Below the pieces are notes generated by a model. It searched no databases. It worked only from the letters and a program-made list of their open reading frames with translations, and was not told the DNA's origin. The position numbers were made by a program, and so were the translations under genes. DNA of 44,191 bases, taken from NCBI GenBank assembly GCA_902492275.1, contig CABUKW010000009.1:1-44191 (forward strand), given 5' to 3'. Below, one piece after another: positions 22,486-30,699 of this stretch (the stretch's first letter is position 1; every line of letters starts with the position of its first letter). The stretch is from an uncultured Peptococcaceae bacterium. Lineage in GTDB: Bacteria; Bacillota; Peptococcia; Peptococcales; Peptococcaceae.

Positions 22486-23202
22486 TTACTTTTGACTCAA
22501 TTCACCGTTTTCTTCCATGCTGGCAATCATGGCGTTTTCGGCATTTTCGATATGCTCGCGGGCCAATTGGGCAGCCAACTCGCCGTTACGTTCAGACAAG
22601 GCTTCTACAATCTTTTTATGTTCCTCCAAGGCAGTTTTACTTCTGCCCGGTCGCGCCAACGATGCAGCGCGGAAACGCTGCAGCTGTTCCTGCAGAATAT
22701 TGACAAACTGCACCAAACGCTGGTTATGGGCGGCCTGATAGATAATATCGTGGAAGCTGCTATCAATATAAATAATATTATCCAGACTGCCGTCTTTTTT
22801 ACTTTCCTCTTCTGATTCACGCAGCACCTGACGTTCCAGCGCATCCAGTTCCTCATCGGTAATCCGTTCCGCAGCCAGCGTAACCGCCAGCATTTCCAAC
22901 GCAGAACGCACCTCATACACTTCATGGATATCCTTCATAGACACCCCTGCCACATAAGCGCCTTTGCGCGGCACCATCACCACTAAGCCTTCCAGCTCCA
23001 GCTTGCGGATAGCCTCCCGCACCGGTGTGCGGCTCACGCCCATTTCATCGGCCAGTTGAATTTCCATCAGCCGTTCACCAGGTTTCAGCACCTGCCGGAT
23101 AATTGCGTCCCGCAAAGTTTCAAATACCACATCACGCAGCGGTTTATAGCCGTCTAATTTGATTGGAACTAATTTTCTCTCATTTTGATTATTCATTGCC
23201 AT
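22486..23202 (-). CDS. GntR-family (FadR/FCD) transcriptional regulator
   Basis: A 238-residue regulator with an N-terminal GntR winged helix (LRDAIIRQVLKPGERLMEIQLADEMGVSRTPVREAIRKLELEGLV split over residues 30-75) and a C-terminal all-helical FCD effector domain (EVYEVRSALEMLAV, DSSFHDIIYQAAHN, EEHKKIVEALSERN), whose Asp/His residues suggest metal-carboxylate binding. Its start overlaps the ispE stop by 14 bases, so the two are co-translated. It stands where Bacillus has purR. The target could be the nearby TRAP operon or ispE itself; this is inference. Confidence 0.92.
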   Translation of the reverse strand: MAMNNQNERKLVPIKLDGYKPLRDVVFETLRDAIIRQVLKPGERLMEIQLADEMGVSRTPVREAIRKLELEGLVVMVPRKGAYVAGVSMKDIHEVYEVRSALEMLAVTLAAERITDEELDALERQVLRESEEESKKDGSLDNIIYIDSSFHDIIYQAAHNQRLVQFVNILQEQLQRFRAASLARPGRSKTALEEHKKIVEALSERNGELAAQLAREHIENAENAMIASMEENGELSQK

Positions 23203-24082
23203 AAAGCTCCACCCTTTCCTTCAACATTTTCTGATTGACTGTTTGGGCTGCAATCGCACCCGGATATTCCTGTTTTACTTTCTGATAATACTGCTGCGCC
23301 TGCTGCCGTTCCGTAAAAGCGGCGAATACTGTAGGCCCGCTGCCGGACATCAGCACATGCCGGCAACCGTGTTCTATCATACGCTGCTTTAATTTTTCCA
23401 CATTCGGCTGTAACCGGAAGGTACTATGCTCCAACAGATTGCCCATGGCTTGCAAAACCTGCTCGGCACTGCCAGCCGATAATCCCTGTACGCACTGCTC
23501 TACATCAGGATGCTTTTTCACCAAATCCAACCGCAGATTGCCATACACCTTCGGCGTGGCTACCCCAAAAGAAGGCTTCACCAGCACAAAAAACAACGGC
23601 GGGCAATCGGGCAGCGGTGTAATCTTTTCCCCTCGCCCGGTAGCAAGCGCTGTTGGACCGCCTAAACAAAATGGGACGTCGGAGCCAAGCTCTGCGCCTA
23701 ATTGCTCCAATTCCGCCAGCGATAATCCTAAGCCGAACATTTTATTCACACCCAGCAATACGCCAGCGCAGTCGGTACTGCCGCCCGCCAGGCCTGCCGC
23801 CACGGGAATGCGTTTGCGCAGCGTTACTTCAAGCGGCGGTATACCGCTGAAATGCTGTTGCATCAAAACCACCGCTTTCATTGCCAGATTATTCATATTT
23901 GGCGGAATATATTTGTTATCGGTCACCAGCCAGTTGCGCTGCGCTTCTTTCAGCAGAATGGTGTCGGCCAAATCAATGGCCTGCATCACCATAGCTACCT
24001 CGTGATAGCCGTCGTCCCGCTTGCGCAGCACATCCAACACCAAATTAATTTTTGCATATGCAGTAATTTTTGCTCGTTTCAT
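23189..24082 (-). CDS. ispE: 4-diphosphocytidyl-2-C-methyl-D-erythritol kinase IspE
   Basis: This 297-residue GHMP kinase performs the ATP-dependent step of the non-mevalonate isoprenoid pathway. It begins KITAYAKINLVLDVLRKRDDGYHE, carries the ATP-binding loop PVAAGLAGGSTDCAGVLLG (about 93) and SDVPFCLGGPTALATGRGEK, and ends with the third motif VLMSGSGPTVFAAF. The ATG at 24082 is used. A near-consensus promoter lies about 60 bases upstream, and a second promoter with its own terminator farther up. Confidence 0.96.
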   Translation of the reverse strand: MKRAKITAYAKINLVLDVLRKRDDGYHEVAMVMQAIDLADTILLKEAQRNWLVTDNKYIPPNMNNLAMKAVVLMQQHFSGIPPLEVTLRKRIPVAAGLAGGSTDCAGVLLGVNKMFGLGLSLAELEQLGAELGSDVPFCLGGPTALATGRGEKITPLPDCPPLFFVLVKPSFGVATPKVYGNLRLDLVKKHPDVEQCVQGLSAGSAEQVLQAMGNLLEHSTFRLQPNVEKLKQRMIEHGCRHVLMSGSGPTVFAAFTERQQAQQYYQKVKQEYPGAIAAQTVNQKMLKERVELYGNE

Positions 24083-24141
24083 CGTGTTTCTCTCGCTTTC
24101 AGCTAAGAAAAGCCATTATACAAATTTCTATCTGTTTATGT

Positions 24142-24170
24142 ATTTTATCCTATTTTTTTGCAACTGTCAA
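24142..24170 (-). promoter_or_regulatory. ispE promoter
   Basis: Perfect TTGACA, 17 bases, TAAAAT on the minus strand (24165-24170 and 24142-24147), about 60 bases ahead of the ispE start. Confidence 0.78.
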
Positions 24171-24258
24171 CAAAGCGTAAAATATCGACAGGAGTTCTTA
24201 CTTTTCATTTACATTCGTTAACTCTACCGCCATCATCACAACCTTTCTCGCCCTCAAC

Positions 24259-24377
24259 AAAAAAGGACGACTTCCGGAGAAATCGTCCTGTAATGACACA
24301 AGCAACAAGGCGAACACTCCTTTTTTAATTGTAGGAAAAGAACGCCGTTGTTCTTTATATTTATTCATTTTGTATAC
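24259..24377 (-). ncRNA. Possible short transcript with its own promoter and terminator
   Basis: A strong promoter (TTGACG at 24405-24410, 17 bases, TAAAAT at 24382-24387) is followed after about 110 bases by an intrinsic terminator, stem AGGACGA/TCGTCCT (24264-24289) then TTTTTT. Between them are AACGGCGTTCTTT and AAAAAAGGAGTG, a ribosome-site-like stretch ahead of TTG codons. An open frame crosses the terminator and ends at 24198, without resemblance to known proteins. This may be a small RNA or an attenuated leader. Confidence 0.5.
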
Positions 24378-24429
24378 AATTATTTTAACGCGATAAAGCC
24401 TTTTCGTCAAGCAGGAATTTACAAAAATC

Positions 24430-26427
24430 TCACAATCGCAGTTGCTTTACGCTGGTGACCGGCGCACAGCAAGCACCCTCTTCACACAAATAATACACGG
24501 CACCTTGCTCCGGCACCGGATACTCTTTGGTAAAAGGAGCGCATTGGGCCAAGGGCCGCCCGTTCTCCCTGTTCTTTAGCAAAAGCGACAAATGCTCTGC
24601 GCGCTGGTTCCGCAGATATGCCTGCAATTCTGCGGGAACACCTTCCGCTGTCGTGCAGACCAACTCCTTATGGGGATATAACGCCCATGTCATGGCCAAC
24701 AGTGCAAAGCTATGCCCAGCCGGATATTGGTTTGCCTGCCCAGCCAAAAAGCAGAGTTGCCGATAGGCCGCTTCTTGCCACGTTTGCTCGCCTGACAATA
24801 GCGCCAATTTTTGCAATACCATTCCAGCCACCGAATTGCCGGAAGGAATAGCGCCGTCATAGGTTTCCTTGGGTCGTGCAATCAACTGCTCGGCATCGCC
24901 GGCAGTGAGATAGTAGCCGCCCCGCCCGTTATCCTCAAACAGCGTTATCATCTGCTCCGCGCGCTGCAAAGCTTGCTGTAAATACCGAATCTCCAGCGTA
25001 GCCTGATACAGCTCCAACAGCGCCAAAGCATACACCGCATAATCATCTAACTGCCCTGCATGGGCCGCTTCCCCTTCCCGCCAGCGCAAATACAGCCGGT
25101 TTTGACTGTCGACCATGTGCTGTTCAAGAAACTGCTGGGCCCGCTGCGCCGCCTGTACATACCTTTCCTCCTGCAAAACAAAACCAGCCCGCGCCAAAGC
25201 CATAATCATCCAGCCGTTCCAGGACAGTAAAATTTTATCATCCTTGTGCAGTTTGGTGCGGCTGAACCGGTAATGATACAATTTTTTCAGACGACTATCG
25301 TCCAAAGGCCATGCAGCCTCTGTCTGTCCAAGCAAATTGGGAATGCTCTTGCCTTCAAAATTGCCGGTTTCCGTAATGTGATACAGCCGGTTAAAGGCTG
25401 CGCCATCTGTTTCGCCCAATACAGCAAGAACCTCCTGCGGCGCAAACACATAATATTTCCCTTCCACACCGTCGCTGTCGGCGTCCTGACCACAATAAAA
25501 GCCGCCTTGCCCATCGGTCAGTTCCCGCAATACATAATCGGCTGTACGGCGGGCTACCTGCCCATATTGCTGCCGCCCCGTCAACTGATAGGCTCTCGTA
25601 TAAGCCAAAAGCAACAAGGCATTATCATAAAGCATCTTTTCAAAATGGGGCACCAGCCAGCGTTCATCGGTAGAATAACGGGAAAAACCGCCGCCAATAT
25701 GATCCTGAATGCCGCCCCGCGCCATCTGCTCTAAGGTATATTCCACCATTTCCATGCCCCTCGGCTTCTGCTCCAGACAAGCATACTCCATCAAGAACAG
25801 CAGATTATGGGGCGTGGGAAATTTGGGCGCTGGGCCGAAACCGCCCCACCGAGCATCAAACTGCTGCTGGAAAAAACCATACGCCCGTTGCAGCAATTTT
25901 CGGGACGGCTCCTGCTTTTCAGCGCCAGCCTCTCTGCTGACAGCTGCGGCAATCTCATCGCCAGCCTGTAATAGCTGTTCCCGCTGCCGCTGCCACAGCT
26001 CCACAATGCGCTGTAGGATATCCAATAATCCCGGTTGCCCGTAGCGCTGTCGCTTAGGGAAATAGGTGCCGGCATAAAAAGGCTTTTGTTCCGGCGTTAA
26101 AAACACCGTCAGCGGCCAACCTCCCGAACCGGTCAAAGCCTGACACACCGCCATATACACCGCATCGATATCGGGCCGCTCTTCCCGGTCCACCTTGATG
26201 CAGACAAAATGCTCGTTCAACACCGCCGCCACTGTTTCATCCTCAAAGCATTCATGGGCCATCACATGACACCAATGACAGGTGGAATAGCCAATACTCA
26301 AAAAGACGGGTTTATCCTCCCGCTGTGCCTTCTGAAAGGCGGCTTCTCCCCAAGAATACCACTGCACCGGATTTTCTCTGTGCTGCAGCAAATAGGGCGA
26401 CTTTTCATACTGTAACTGATTTGCCAT
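24430..26427 (-). CDS. Thioredoxin-domain protein of the DUF255/YyaL (SSP411) family
   Basis: A 665-residue protein. The N-terminal thioredoxin-like DUF255 domain contains QLQYEKSPYLLQHRENPVQW and the CxxC-like site GYSTCHWCHVMAHECFED (about 45-62), then VKVDREERPDIDAVYM. The rest is an alpha/alpha-barrel similar to N-acylglucosamine epimerase/cellulase-type folds (GGIQDHIGGGFSRYSTDERW, PHFEKMLYDNALLL, DADSDGVEGKYYVF). The family's true substrate is unknown. The start at 26427 has GGAGGA about 8 bases upstream; an earlier in-frame ATG lacks this. Confidence 0.92.
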   Translation of the reverse strand: MANQLQYEKSPYLLQHRENPVQWYSWGEAAFQKAQREDKPVFLSIGYSTCHWCHVMAHECFEDETVAAVLNEHFVCIKVDREERPDIDAVYMAVCQALTGSGGWPLTVFLTPEQKPFYAGTYFPKRQRYGQPGLLDILQRIVELWQRQREQLLQAGDEIAAAVSREAGAEKQEPSRKLLQRAYGFFQQQFDARWGGFGPAPKFPTPHNLLFLMEYACLEQKPRGMEMVEYTLEQMARGGIQDHIGGGFSRYSTDERWLVPHFEKMLYDNALLLLAYTRAYQLTGRQQYGQVARRTADYVLRELTDGQGGFYCGQDADSDGVEGKYYVFAPQEVLAVLGETDGAAFNRLYHITETGNFEGKSIPNLLGQTEAAWPLDDSRLKKLYHYRFSRTKLHKDDKILLSWNGWMIMALARAGFVLQEERYVQAAQRAQQFLEQHMVDSQNRLYLRWREGEAAHAGQLDDYAVYALALLELYQATLEIRYLQQALQRAEQMITLFEDNGRGGYYLTAGDAEQLIARPKETYDGAIPSGNSVAGMVLQKLALLSGEQTWQEAAYRQLCFLAGQANQYPAGHSFALLAMTWALYPHKELVCTTAEGVPAELQAYLRNQRAEHLSLLLKNRENGRPLAQCAPFTKEYPVPEQGAVYYLCEEGACCAPVTSVKQLRL

Positions 26428-26491
26428 ATCACCATCCTCCTCCATGTAGGTATAGCATCCCGCAAAACGGCTCTTTTTATGAAACAGAAAC

Positions 26492-26528
26492 AAAAAAGCC
26501 GCTGCAAATTTTTCTCCGCAACAGCCTT
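26492..26528 (-). terminator. Intrinsic terminator of the recombinase-like gene
   Basis: On the minus strand AGGCTGTTGC pairs with GCAGCGGCTT (with G-U pairs) and is followed by TTTTT; it starts 6 bases after the stop. Confidence 0.7.
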
Positions 26529-26533
26529 CCTTG

Positions 26534-27151
26534 CTATTTCTCTTTACTCCTGGTATAGCCGTGACTCTTCATATACTGATACACGGTGCTGCGCCCGCCG
26601 CCTACAATCGTGCAAACTTCCTCTATAGAAATTTCACCGTCTGCCCAACGCTGTGCAGTTGCTTCCATCAGCGCCGGATCCTTCACCATAGAAGGCCGCC
26701 CAAAGCGGCGACCCTCCCGCCGCGCCCTTTCAATGCCCTCCCGCTGGTTATCCCGTGTTCTGCGATGCTGCAGCGCAGCCATATACACCAACAAATCCAG
26801 CATCTGCTGTTCCAACCGTCTTCCTTCCTCTCCCAGTTGCCGGAACACACGACTGTCCAGCTGGATTCTATCGCTGAGTACCACCACATCAATGGTCCAA
26901 TCATGGGTCAGCCGGTACCATTCTGCAGCCATGTCTTCATAAGTGCGGCCCAGACTGTCCAGCTCATCAATATAGATGACGTCTCCAGGCTGTATCATAT
27001 CGCACATTCTCTCATACGCCGGCCTGGTATAAGCTTTATTGCGAATATCTACAAAAAGTGTACGCTCATCCTCCAGCATTTCCAGCACTTTATCTCTGAG
27101 CGCTCGATCCTTTTCCTCTTGCTCTAAAATTCTGATATATCCAAAATCCAT
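26534..27151 (-). CDS. Serine-recombinase (resolvase) homologue lacking the catalytic serine
   Basis: A 205-residue protein with the layout of small resolvases: N-terminal alpha/beta domain (MDFGYIRILEQEEKDRALRD), the ELDSLGRTYEDMA segment near 70, the long helix LRRTRDNQ-like region with EGIERARREGRRFGRPS, and a C-terminal helix-turn-helix ISIEEVCTIVGGGRSTVYQY. The active-site motif, normally RVSxxxQ, reads RILEQEE, so the nucleophilic serine is gone, and DRLGR reads DSLGR. It probably binds DNA without cutting. The ATG at 27151 (AGGTGG upstream) is preferred over a GTG at 27160. Confidence 0.82.
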   Translation of the reverse strand: MDFGYIRILEQEEKDRALRDKVLEMLEDERTLFVDIRNKAYTRPAYERMCDMIQPGDVIYIDELDSLGRTYEDMAAEWYRLTHDWTIDVVVLSDRIQLDSRVFRQLGEEGRRLEQQMLDLLVYMAALQHRRTRDNQREGIERARREGRRFGRPSMVKDPALMEATAQRWADGEISIEEVCTIVGGGRSTVYQYMKSHGYTRSKEK

Positions 27152-27160
27152 TGCGGCCAC

Positions 27161-27464
27161 CTCATCCTCAGTTCGTTATCGTTGCATACGGTCCTCTTTA
27201 TCATTATACATGATGAACGGCCCAACTACCACAAAAATATGCCAATTTTTACTATCAAAGTTTTCACATTAAAATAAACTTGGACATCCTGCAGCATAAA
27301 ACGAAACCGCTGCCATTGCGGATTCTGAACCTGTCATATTTTTATCATACTGCGAAAGAAGGAATTTTACAATCAGTGCCAACAGTCACACAGATACAGA
27401 CCGTTACAATAAAACGCTACAATGAAAAAATTTCATTGCGGCTCGTGGGGTTCTATAGATATCA
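27161..27464. other. Intergenic region upstream of the recombinase-like gene
   Basis: No gene is visible. A TATAAT on the minus strand (27203-27208), about 50 bases before the recombinase-like start, sits within an imperfect palindrome TCATTATACATGATGA (27201-27216) that could be an autoregulatory site. No clear -35 is seen. Confidence 0.4.
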
Positions 27465-27514
27465 GAAAAACAACTGCCGCTCCCGCAGAAAGGCTCTGCA
27501 AAAGCGGCAGTTGT
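27465..27514 (-). terminator. Intrinsic terminator of the SLC13 permease gene
   Basis: Perfect 12-bp stem ACAACTGCCGCT / AGCGGCAGTTGT followed on the minus strand by TTTTTC, 43 bases after the permease stop. Confidence 0.88.
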
Positions 27515-27557
27515 GCAAAACTGTTTTATAACGACACAACTCGTTAGAATGTCTGCA

Positions 27558-29036
27558 TTAAAACAATATCTTCGCGATTGGATAACCAATAAAAGTGTAG
27601 ACAAGTAAGGCGATTACGACCATCGGCAGGAACAGCTGTATAATTTCCTTGTACTCCACCAAATCCTTCCGCGCATGCAACATCCCACAATAAGGAGAAG
27701 CCGCTGGCGTCAGCAAAGCCACAAACACCATCATGGTGATGGACATACTCAACACGGTAACGTCAACGCCCGGATACTGGTCGGCAAACACCATCACGAT
27801 TGGCAGTAACACAACGGCCATACCGGCATTGTTGGCAAAGTTGGTTGTAATAATGGCAAAAGCCAGCAGCAGGAAAATAAACACAATTTCCGGTTTTCCA
27901 CCCAGCAGCGGCTGCAGCAGTTGAATCAAAAACGGTTTAATCCCTGTAGATTCGGCAGTCATGGCGTTGCATACATACATTGCCGCTGCTACTAAGAAAA
28001 AGATGTCCCAAGAAAAAGATTTTTTGGCGATGGCTTTAAAATCCATCATGGGTTTGCCTTGAAAAGGCAGCAGCATCATAACGACAATACAGATAACGCT
28101 GACGCCCAAAATTCCCAGGTTACTTAAAAATTTTACAAAGCCTATGCTGTCAGGTAAAAAGTTTGGTAACAGCAAGCTCAAAATATACACGACAACCACC
28201 AGGAAAAACGCAATCTGCTGTGCATTCATCTTAGGCAGCGGTTCCTTCGTCAGTTCTGCAATGGTTATCTTACGAAAGCCTTCTACATCTGGACGAATCA
28301 CAATGCCAATGAACAATAAAAACAATGCCAGTAAAATCAGCGTCATAATGATATTATAAACGATAAAACTGCCATAATTTACAGAAAGCTTGCTCATGCT
28401 TTCAAAAGCGCTGACGATAATATATTGGGCGCCTTTGAAGGGCAACATAGGCTGGCCTAACGTGGAAGCCAGATAGGTGCCGCAAATCATGATATAAAAT
28501 ATCTTATCCCCCTTTTTATAACCGAAATTGCCACAAATCTCAATGGCAATCGGCCACAAAATTAACATTGCCGCCATAGGATTGGTCAGTCCCGCGATAA
28601 CATAGGCGCATAAAAAGAAAATGAACAAAAAAACATAAGGACGTCCTTCCAGCAATTTTATGCTCAGGAAAAAACGCGCCATATATTTGGTACAGCCTAC
28701 ATATTCAACGCCGGCGAATAAAATCATGCCAAGAATGATAACAATGACAGTTTCCGAGCCAAACGCATCCTGAAATAAGGCTTTTACTGCGGCATATCCC
28801 TGTAATTCCGGCACATAACCGGCGAAACCTACCAGCAAGAGCCCCAACAAACTGGGCCAGATGCTGTCCACAGTAGACCATAGATACACCATGCCGATAA
28901 ATACACCTAGTACCGTCATTCCCACTTCTGTAATCGGCTCAATGGGGGAAAGCTGCGGAAAAATAAACATAAACCCCAGCCCAATCGCCAAATGCAGCCA
29001 ATAACTCCAAGATCGTTTTTCTGTTTTTGTTTCCAT
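27558..29036 (-). CDS. SLC13/DASS-type anion permease
   Basis: A 492-residue membrane protein with about 12 or more hydrophobic segments in the ion-transporter superfamily: STVDSIWPSLLGLLLVGFAG, GLTNPMAAMLILWPIAIEIC, FANNAGMAVVLLPIVMVFADQYPG, and LLTPAASPYCGMLHARKDLV near the end, where SLC13 proteins carry their sodium/substrate SNT-like motifs. The likely substrate is a di- or tricarboxylate or related anion. The ATG at 29036 is used, with AAGGG upstream; the long open frame before it lacks support. It is preceded by a Crp/Fnr regulator and an inverted repeat. Confidence 0.85.
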   Translation of the reverse strand: METKTEKRSWSYWLHLAIGLGFMFIFPQLSPIEPITEVGMTVLGVFIGMVYLWSTVDSIWPSLLGLLLVGFAGYVPELQGYAAVKALFQDAFGSETVIVIILGMILFAGVEYVGCTKYMARFFLSIKLLEGRPYVFLFIFFLCAYVIAGLTNPMAAMLILWPIAIEICGNFGYKKGDKIFYIMICGTYLASTLGQPMLPFKGAQYIIVSAFESMSKLSVNYGSFIVYNIIMTLILLALFLLFIGIVIRPDVEGFRKITIAELTKEPLPKMNAQQIAFFLVVVVYILSLLLPNFLPDSIGFVKFLSNLGILGVSVICIVVMMLLPFQGKPMMDFKAIAKKSFSWDIFFLVAAAMYVCNAMTAESTGIKPFLIQLLQPLLGGKPEIVFIFLLLAFAIITTNFANNAGMAVVLLPIVMVFADQYPGVDVTVLSMSITMMVFVALLTPAASPYCGMLHARKDLVEYKEIIQLFLPMVVIALLVYTFIGYPIAKILF

Positions 29037-29117
29037 AAAAATTCGTCCCTTCTTCATTAAGTGCTTGCTGTTCTTGTAATTGCATCGTTGTATTTCCCTA
29101 TATTTTATGAAATATAT

Positions 29118-29149
29118 AAATGATTTTAAATAACATAAGTTAATCATTT
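29118..29149. promoter_or_regulatory. Candidate operator upstream of the SLC13 permease
   Basis: Inverted arms AAATGATT (29118-29125) and AATCATTT (29142-29149) flank TTAAATAACATAAGTT, itself containing TAAC-ATAA-GTTA. Position between the Crp/Fnr gene terminator and the permease start suggests a binding site for that regulator; the match to any defined Crp or Fnr consensus is poor. Confidence 0.35.
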
Positions 29150-29164
29150 GCAAAATAGGCAAAA

Positions 29165-29202
29165 GAAAAACGCGGTTTATGAACTTATATTCATAAACCG
29201 CG
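29165..29202 (-). terminator. Intrinsic terminator of the Crp/Fnr-family gene
   Basis: Perfect 13-bp stem CGCGGTTTATGAA / TTCATAAACCGCG with a 6-base loop, followed on the minus strand by TTTTTC; 20 bases past the stop. Confidence 0.9.
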
Positions 29203-29222
29203 CTATCCTGCAGCTAAATTCT

Positions 29223-29879
29223 TTAATCGTATTTCAATTGTTTTTTATACGCAGCATAGTCCTGCAACTGCTGTACATCTTGAAGCAACAAGCCATCTCC
29301 GGTACGCACAATCAGGTTTTGCTCTTTCAAAGACCGCAGCATCCGCGCAACCGTCACCTTATGCACCGATAAAAATTTTGCAATTTCCACGTTGGTATAT
29401 TTTTTAGGCAATAAAAAACCTTGCTCCGTTTTTATGCTTCTTTTCAGCAAAAAAGCACAGAGCTGTCCTGACAAATTTCCCTTTTGTTTCGCATGAAAGG
29501 AATCCATCAAGCCAATATATTCCCCCATCGCCATACGGATAACCGCTTCTAACAGCTCCGGCCGCTTCCGCAAATATTGCAGACAAACCTCCTTTGGGAT
29601 ACGGTAACAGCTGCAATTAGTTCGGGCAATAAAATCAAAAGGAGAATAGGTAACGCCATCGCCACAATACAGAGTAAGAACGCCCACCATAGATTGCATG
29701 GTATTGTCTCCTGTTTTGCTGCCCCAAATACTTTCATGGCCTGAAGCACTGGTCATTTCCCGATACACAGTGCCTTTCAGCAAATAATATACATATTCCA
29801 CCGGTTCTCCGGCACGAATCAGATACTCTCCCCGTTTGAACCGACATTGGGTCACGCCGGGCAAATCGTGAAACGGCAT
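29223..29879 (-). CDS. Crp/Fnr-family transcriptional regulator
   Basis: A 218-residue protein with an N-terminal cupin-type sensor domain (FKRGEYLIRAGEPVEYVYYLLKGTVYRE near the start), dimerisation helix, and winged helix YTNVEIAKFLSVHKVTVARMLRSLKEQNLI near 175-200. There is no Fnr-like N-terminal cysteine cluster; the sensed signal is unknown. The ATG at 29879 is chosen because AGGAGG lies 7 bases upstream. It is followed by a terminator and then the SLC13 permease, its likely target. Confidence 0.9.
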   Translation of the reverse strand: MPFHDLPGVTQCRFKRGEYLIRAGEPVEYVYYLLKGTVYREMTSASGHESIWGSKTGDNTMQSMVGVLTLYCGDGVTYSPFDFIARTNCSCYRIPKEVCLQYLRKRPELLEAVIRMAMGEYIGLMDSFHAKQKGNLSGQLCAFLLKRSIKTEQGFLLPKKYTNVEIAKFLSVHKVTVARMLRSLKEQNLIVRTGDGLLLQDVQQLQDYAAYKKQLKYD

Positions 29880-29971
29880 ACCCATTCCTCCTTTTTTCTC
29901 TATAGCGTACTGATAACCGACTTTCTTGTCAAGCAGCGCCGCCTTCACCGATACGTCTGCCTTTAACAGAA

Positions 29972-29987
29972 TGTTTCACGTGAAACA
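29972..29987. promoter_or_regulatory. parS site (second copy)
   Basis: Exact 16-bp TGTTTCACGTGAAACA, identical to the core at 10989-11004, in the space between sigH and the Crp/Fnr gene. Here the palindrome does not extend further. ParB/Spo0J binding site near oriC. Confidence 0.9.
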
Positions 29988-29991
29988 ATTA

Positions 29992-30039
29992 CAAAAACAC
30001 CGCAGTCCGATTTTCCAAACAAAACCGAGCTACGGTGTT
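29992..30039 (-). terminator. Intrinsic terminator of the cysK-sigH unit
   Basis: AACACCG/CGGTGTT outer stem with CTCGGTTTT/AAAATCGGA inner pairing, followed on the minus strand by TTTT; begins 9 bases after the sigH stop and abuts the parS site. Confidence 0.82.
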
Positions 30040-30048
30040 CTGATCAGC

Positions 30049-30687
30049 TTAAATTCCGTCTACACAGAAATTCAACGCTTTGGATTTGTTCACTTTTTTG
30101 CGGATACGCTGCACAGCGTTATCCACCGATTTATTTTCCAGCTGCAGGGCCAGAGTGATTTCATTGTAGGACATGCCCATCATACGCATAATCAGCACAT
30201 TCAGCTCCATTTTAGACAACAGCGAGGTGATTTTCTGCATAATTTCGGCATAGGTTTCCCGTTCTACAATGGTGTTTTCCGGCGACACGATTTCACCGCT
30301 GGCGTCCCGTTCAATAAGATAAGCAGCCTTGTCTTCCATCTGCTCATCGTTTTCATTGTAGTTGGACATGGACACCGCATCGTTCAGCACCATATGTTTT
30401 TTCCGGTTGGAGCGTTTTACGCAGGAATCCAGTTCCCGCTTAATGCACAGATAAGCAAAGTTTTTAAACTGTTTGCCGCTTTCCGGCTTGTAGCATTTTA
30501 CACTCTGCACAAAGCCAATCATAGCCTCCTGCATTAAATCGTCCCGTTCTCCATCTTTCAGATAATACTTATCACAAATGTAACTCATCAAACCCTGATA
30601 CCGTTTCAGCAGATGTTCCATGGCCGCTTCATTTCCCTGCTGCGCTGCTTCAATAATCTCTTGCTCCGGCTTATCTGCAAACTCCAT
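30049..30687 (-). CDS. sigH: SigH-type RNA polymerase sigma factor
   Basis: A 212-residue sigma-70-family protein of the SigH (Spo0H) group. Region 2 reads YYLKDGERDDLMQEAMIGFVQSVKCYKPESGKQFKNFAYLC split around the core-binding and -10-reading helices (about 40-85), then KRSNRKKHMVLNDAVSM. Region 4 is LSKMELNVLIMRMMGMSYNEIT and ENKSVDNAVQRIRKKV. In Bacillus SigH directs early sporulation and stationary-phase genes; in non-sporulating relatives it serves competence or stress roles. The ATG has AGGAGG 8 bases upstream and lies 12 bases after cysK, so both are probably one transcript. Confidence 0.9.
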   Translation of the reverse strand: MEFADKPEQEIIEAAQQGNEAAMEHLLKRYQGLMSYICDKYYLKDGERDDLMQEAMIGFVQSVKCYKPESGKQFKNFAYLCIKRELDSCVKRSNRKKHMVLNDAVSMSNYNENDEQMEDKAAYLIERDASGEIVSPENTIVERETYAEIMQKITSLLSKMELNVLIMRMMGMSYNEITLALQLENKSVDNAVQRIRKKVNKSKALNFCVDGI

Positions 30688-30699
30688 ACAAAATTCCTC

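Noticed and set aside
24198..24410. 70-codon minus-strand open frame ahead of ispE
   Set aside because: It runs through a strong intrinsic terminator and begins upstream of the mapped-like promoter start; treated as a short RNA unit instead.
26531..27127. 198-codon plus-strand open frame opposite the recombinase-like gene
   Set aside because: Shadow of the minus-strand gene, which has clear family motifs.
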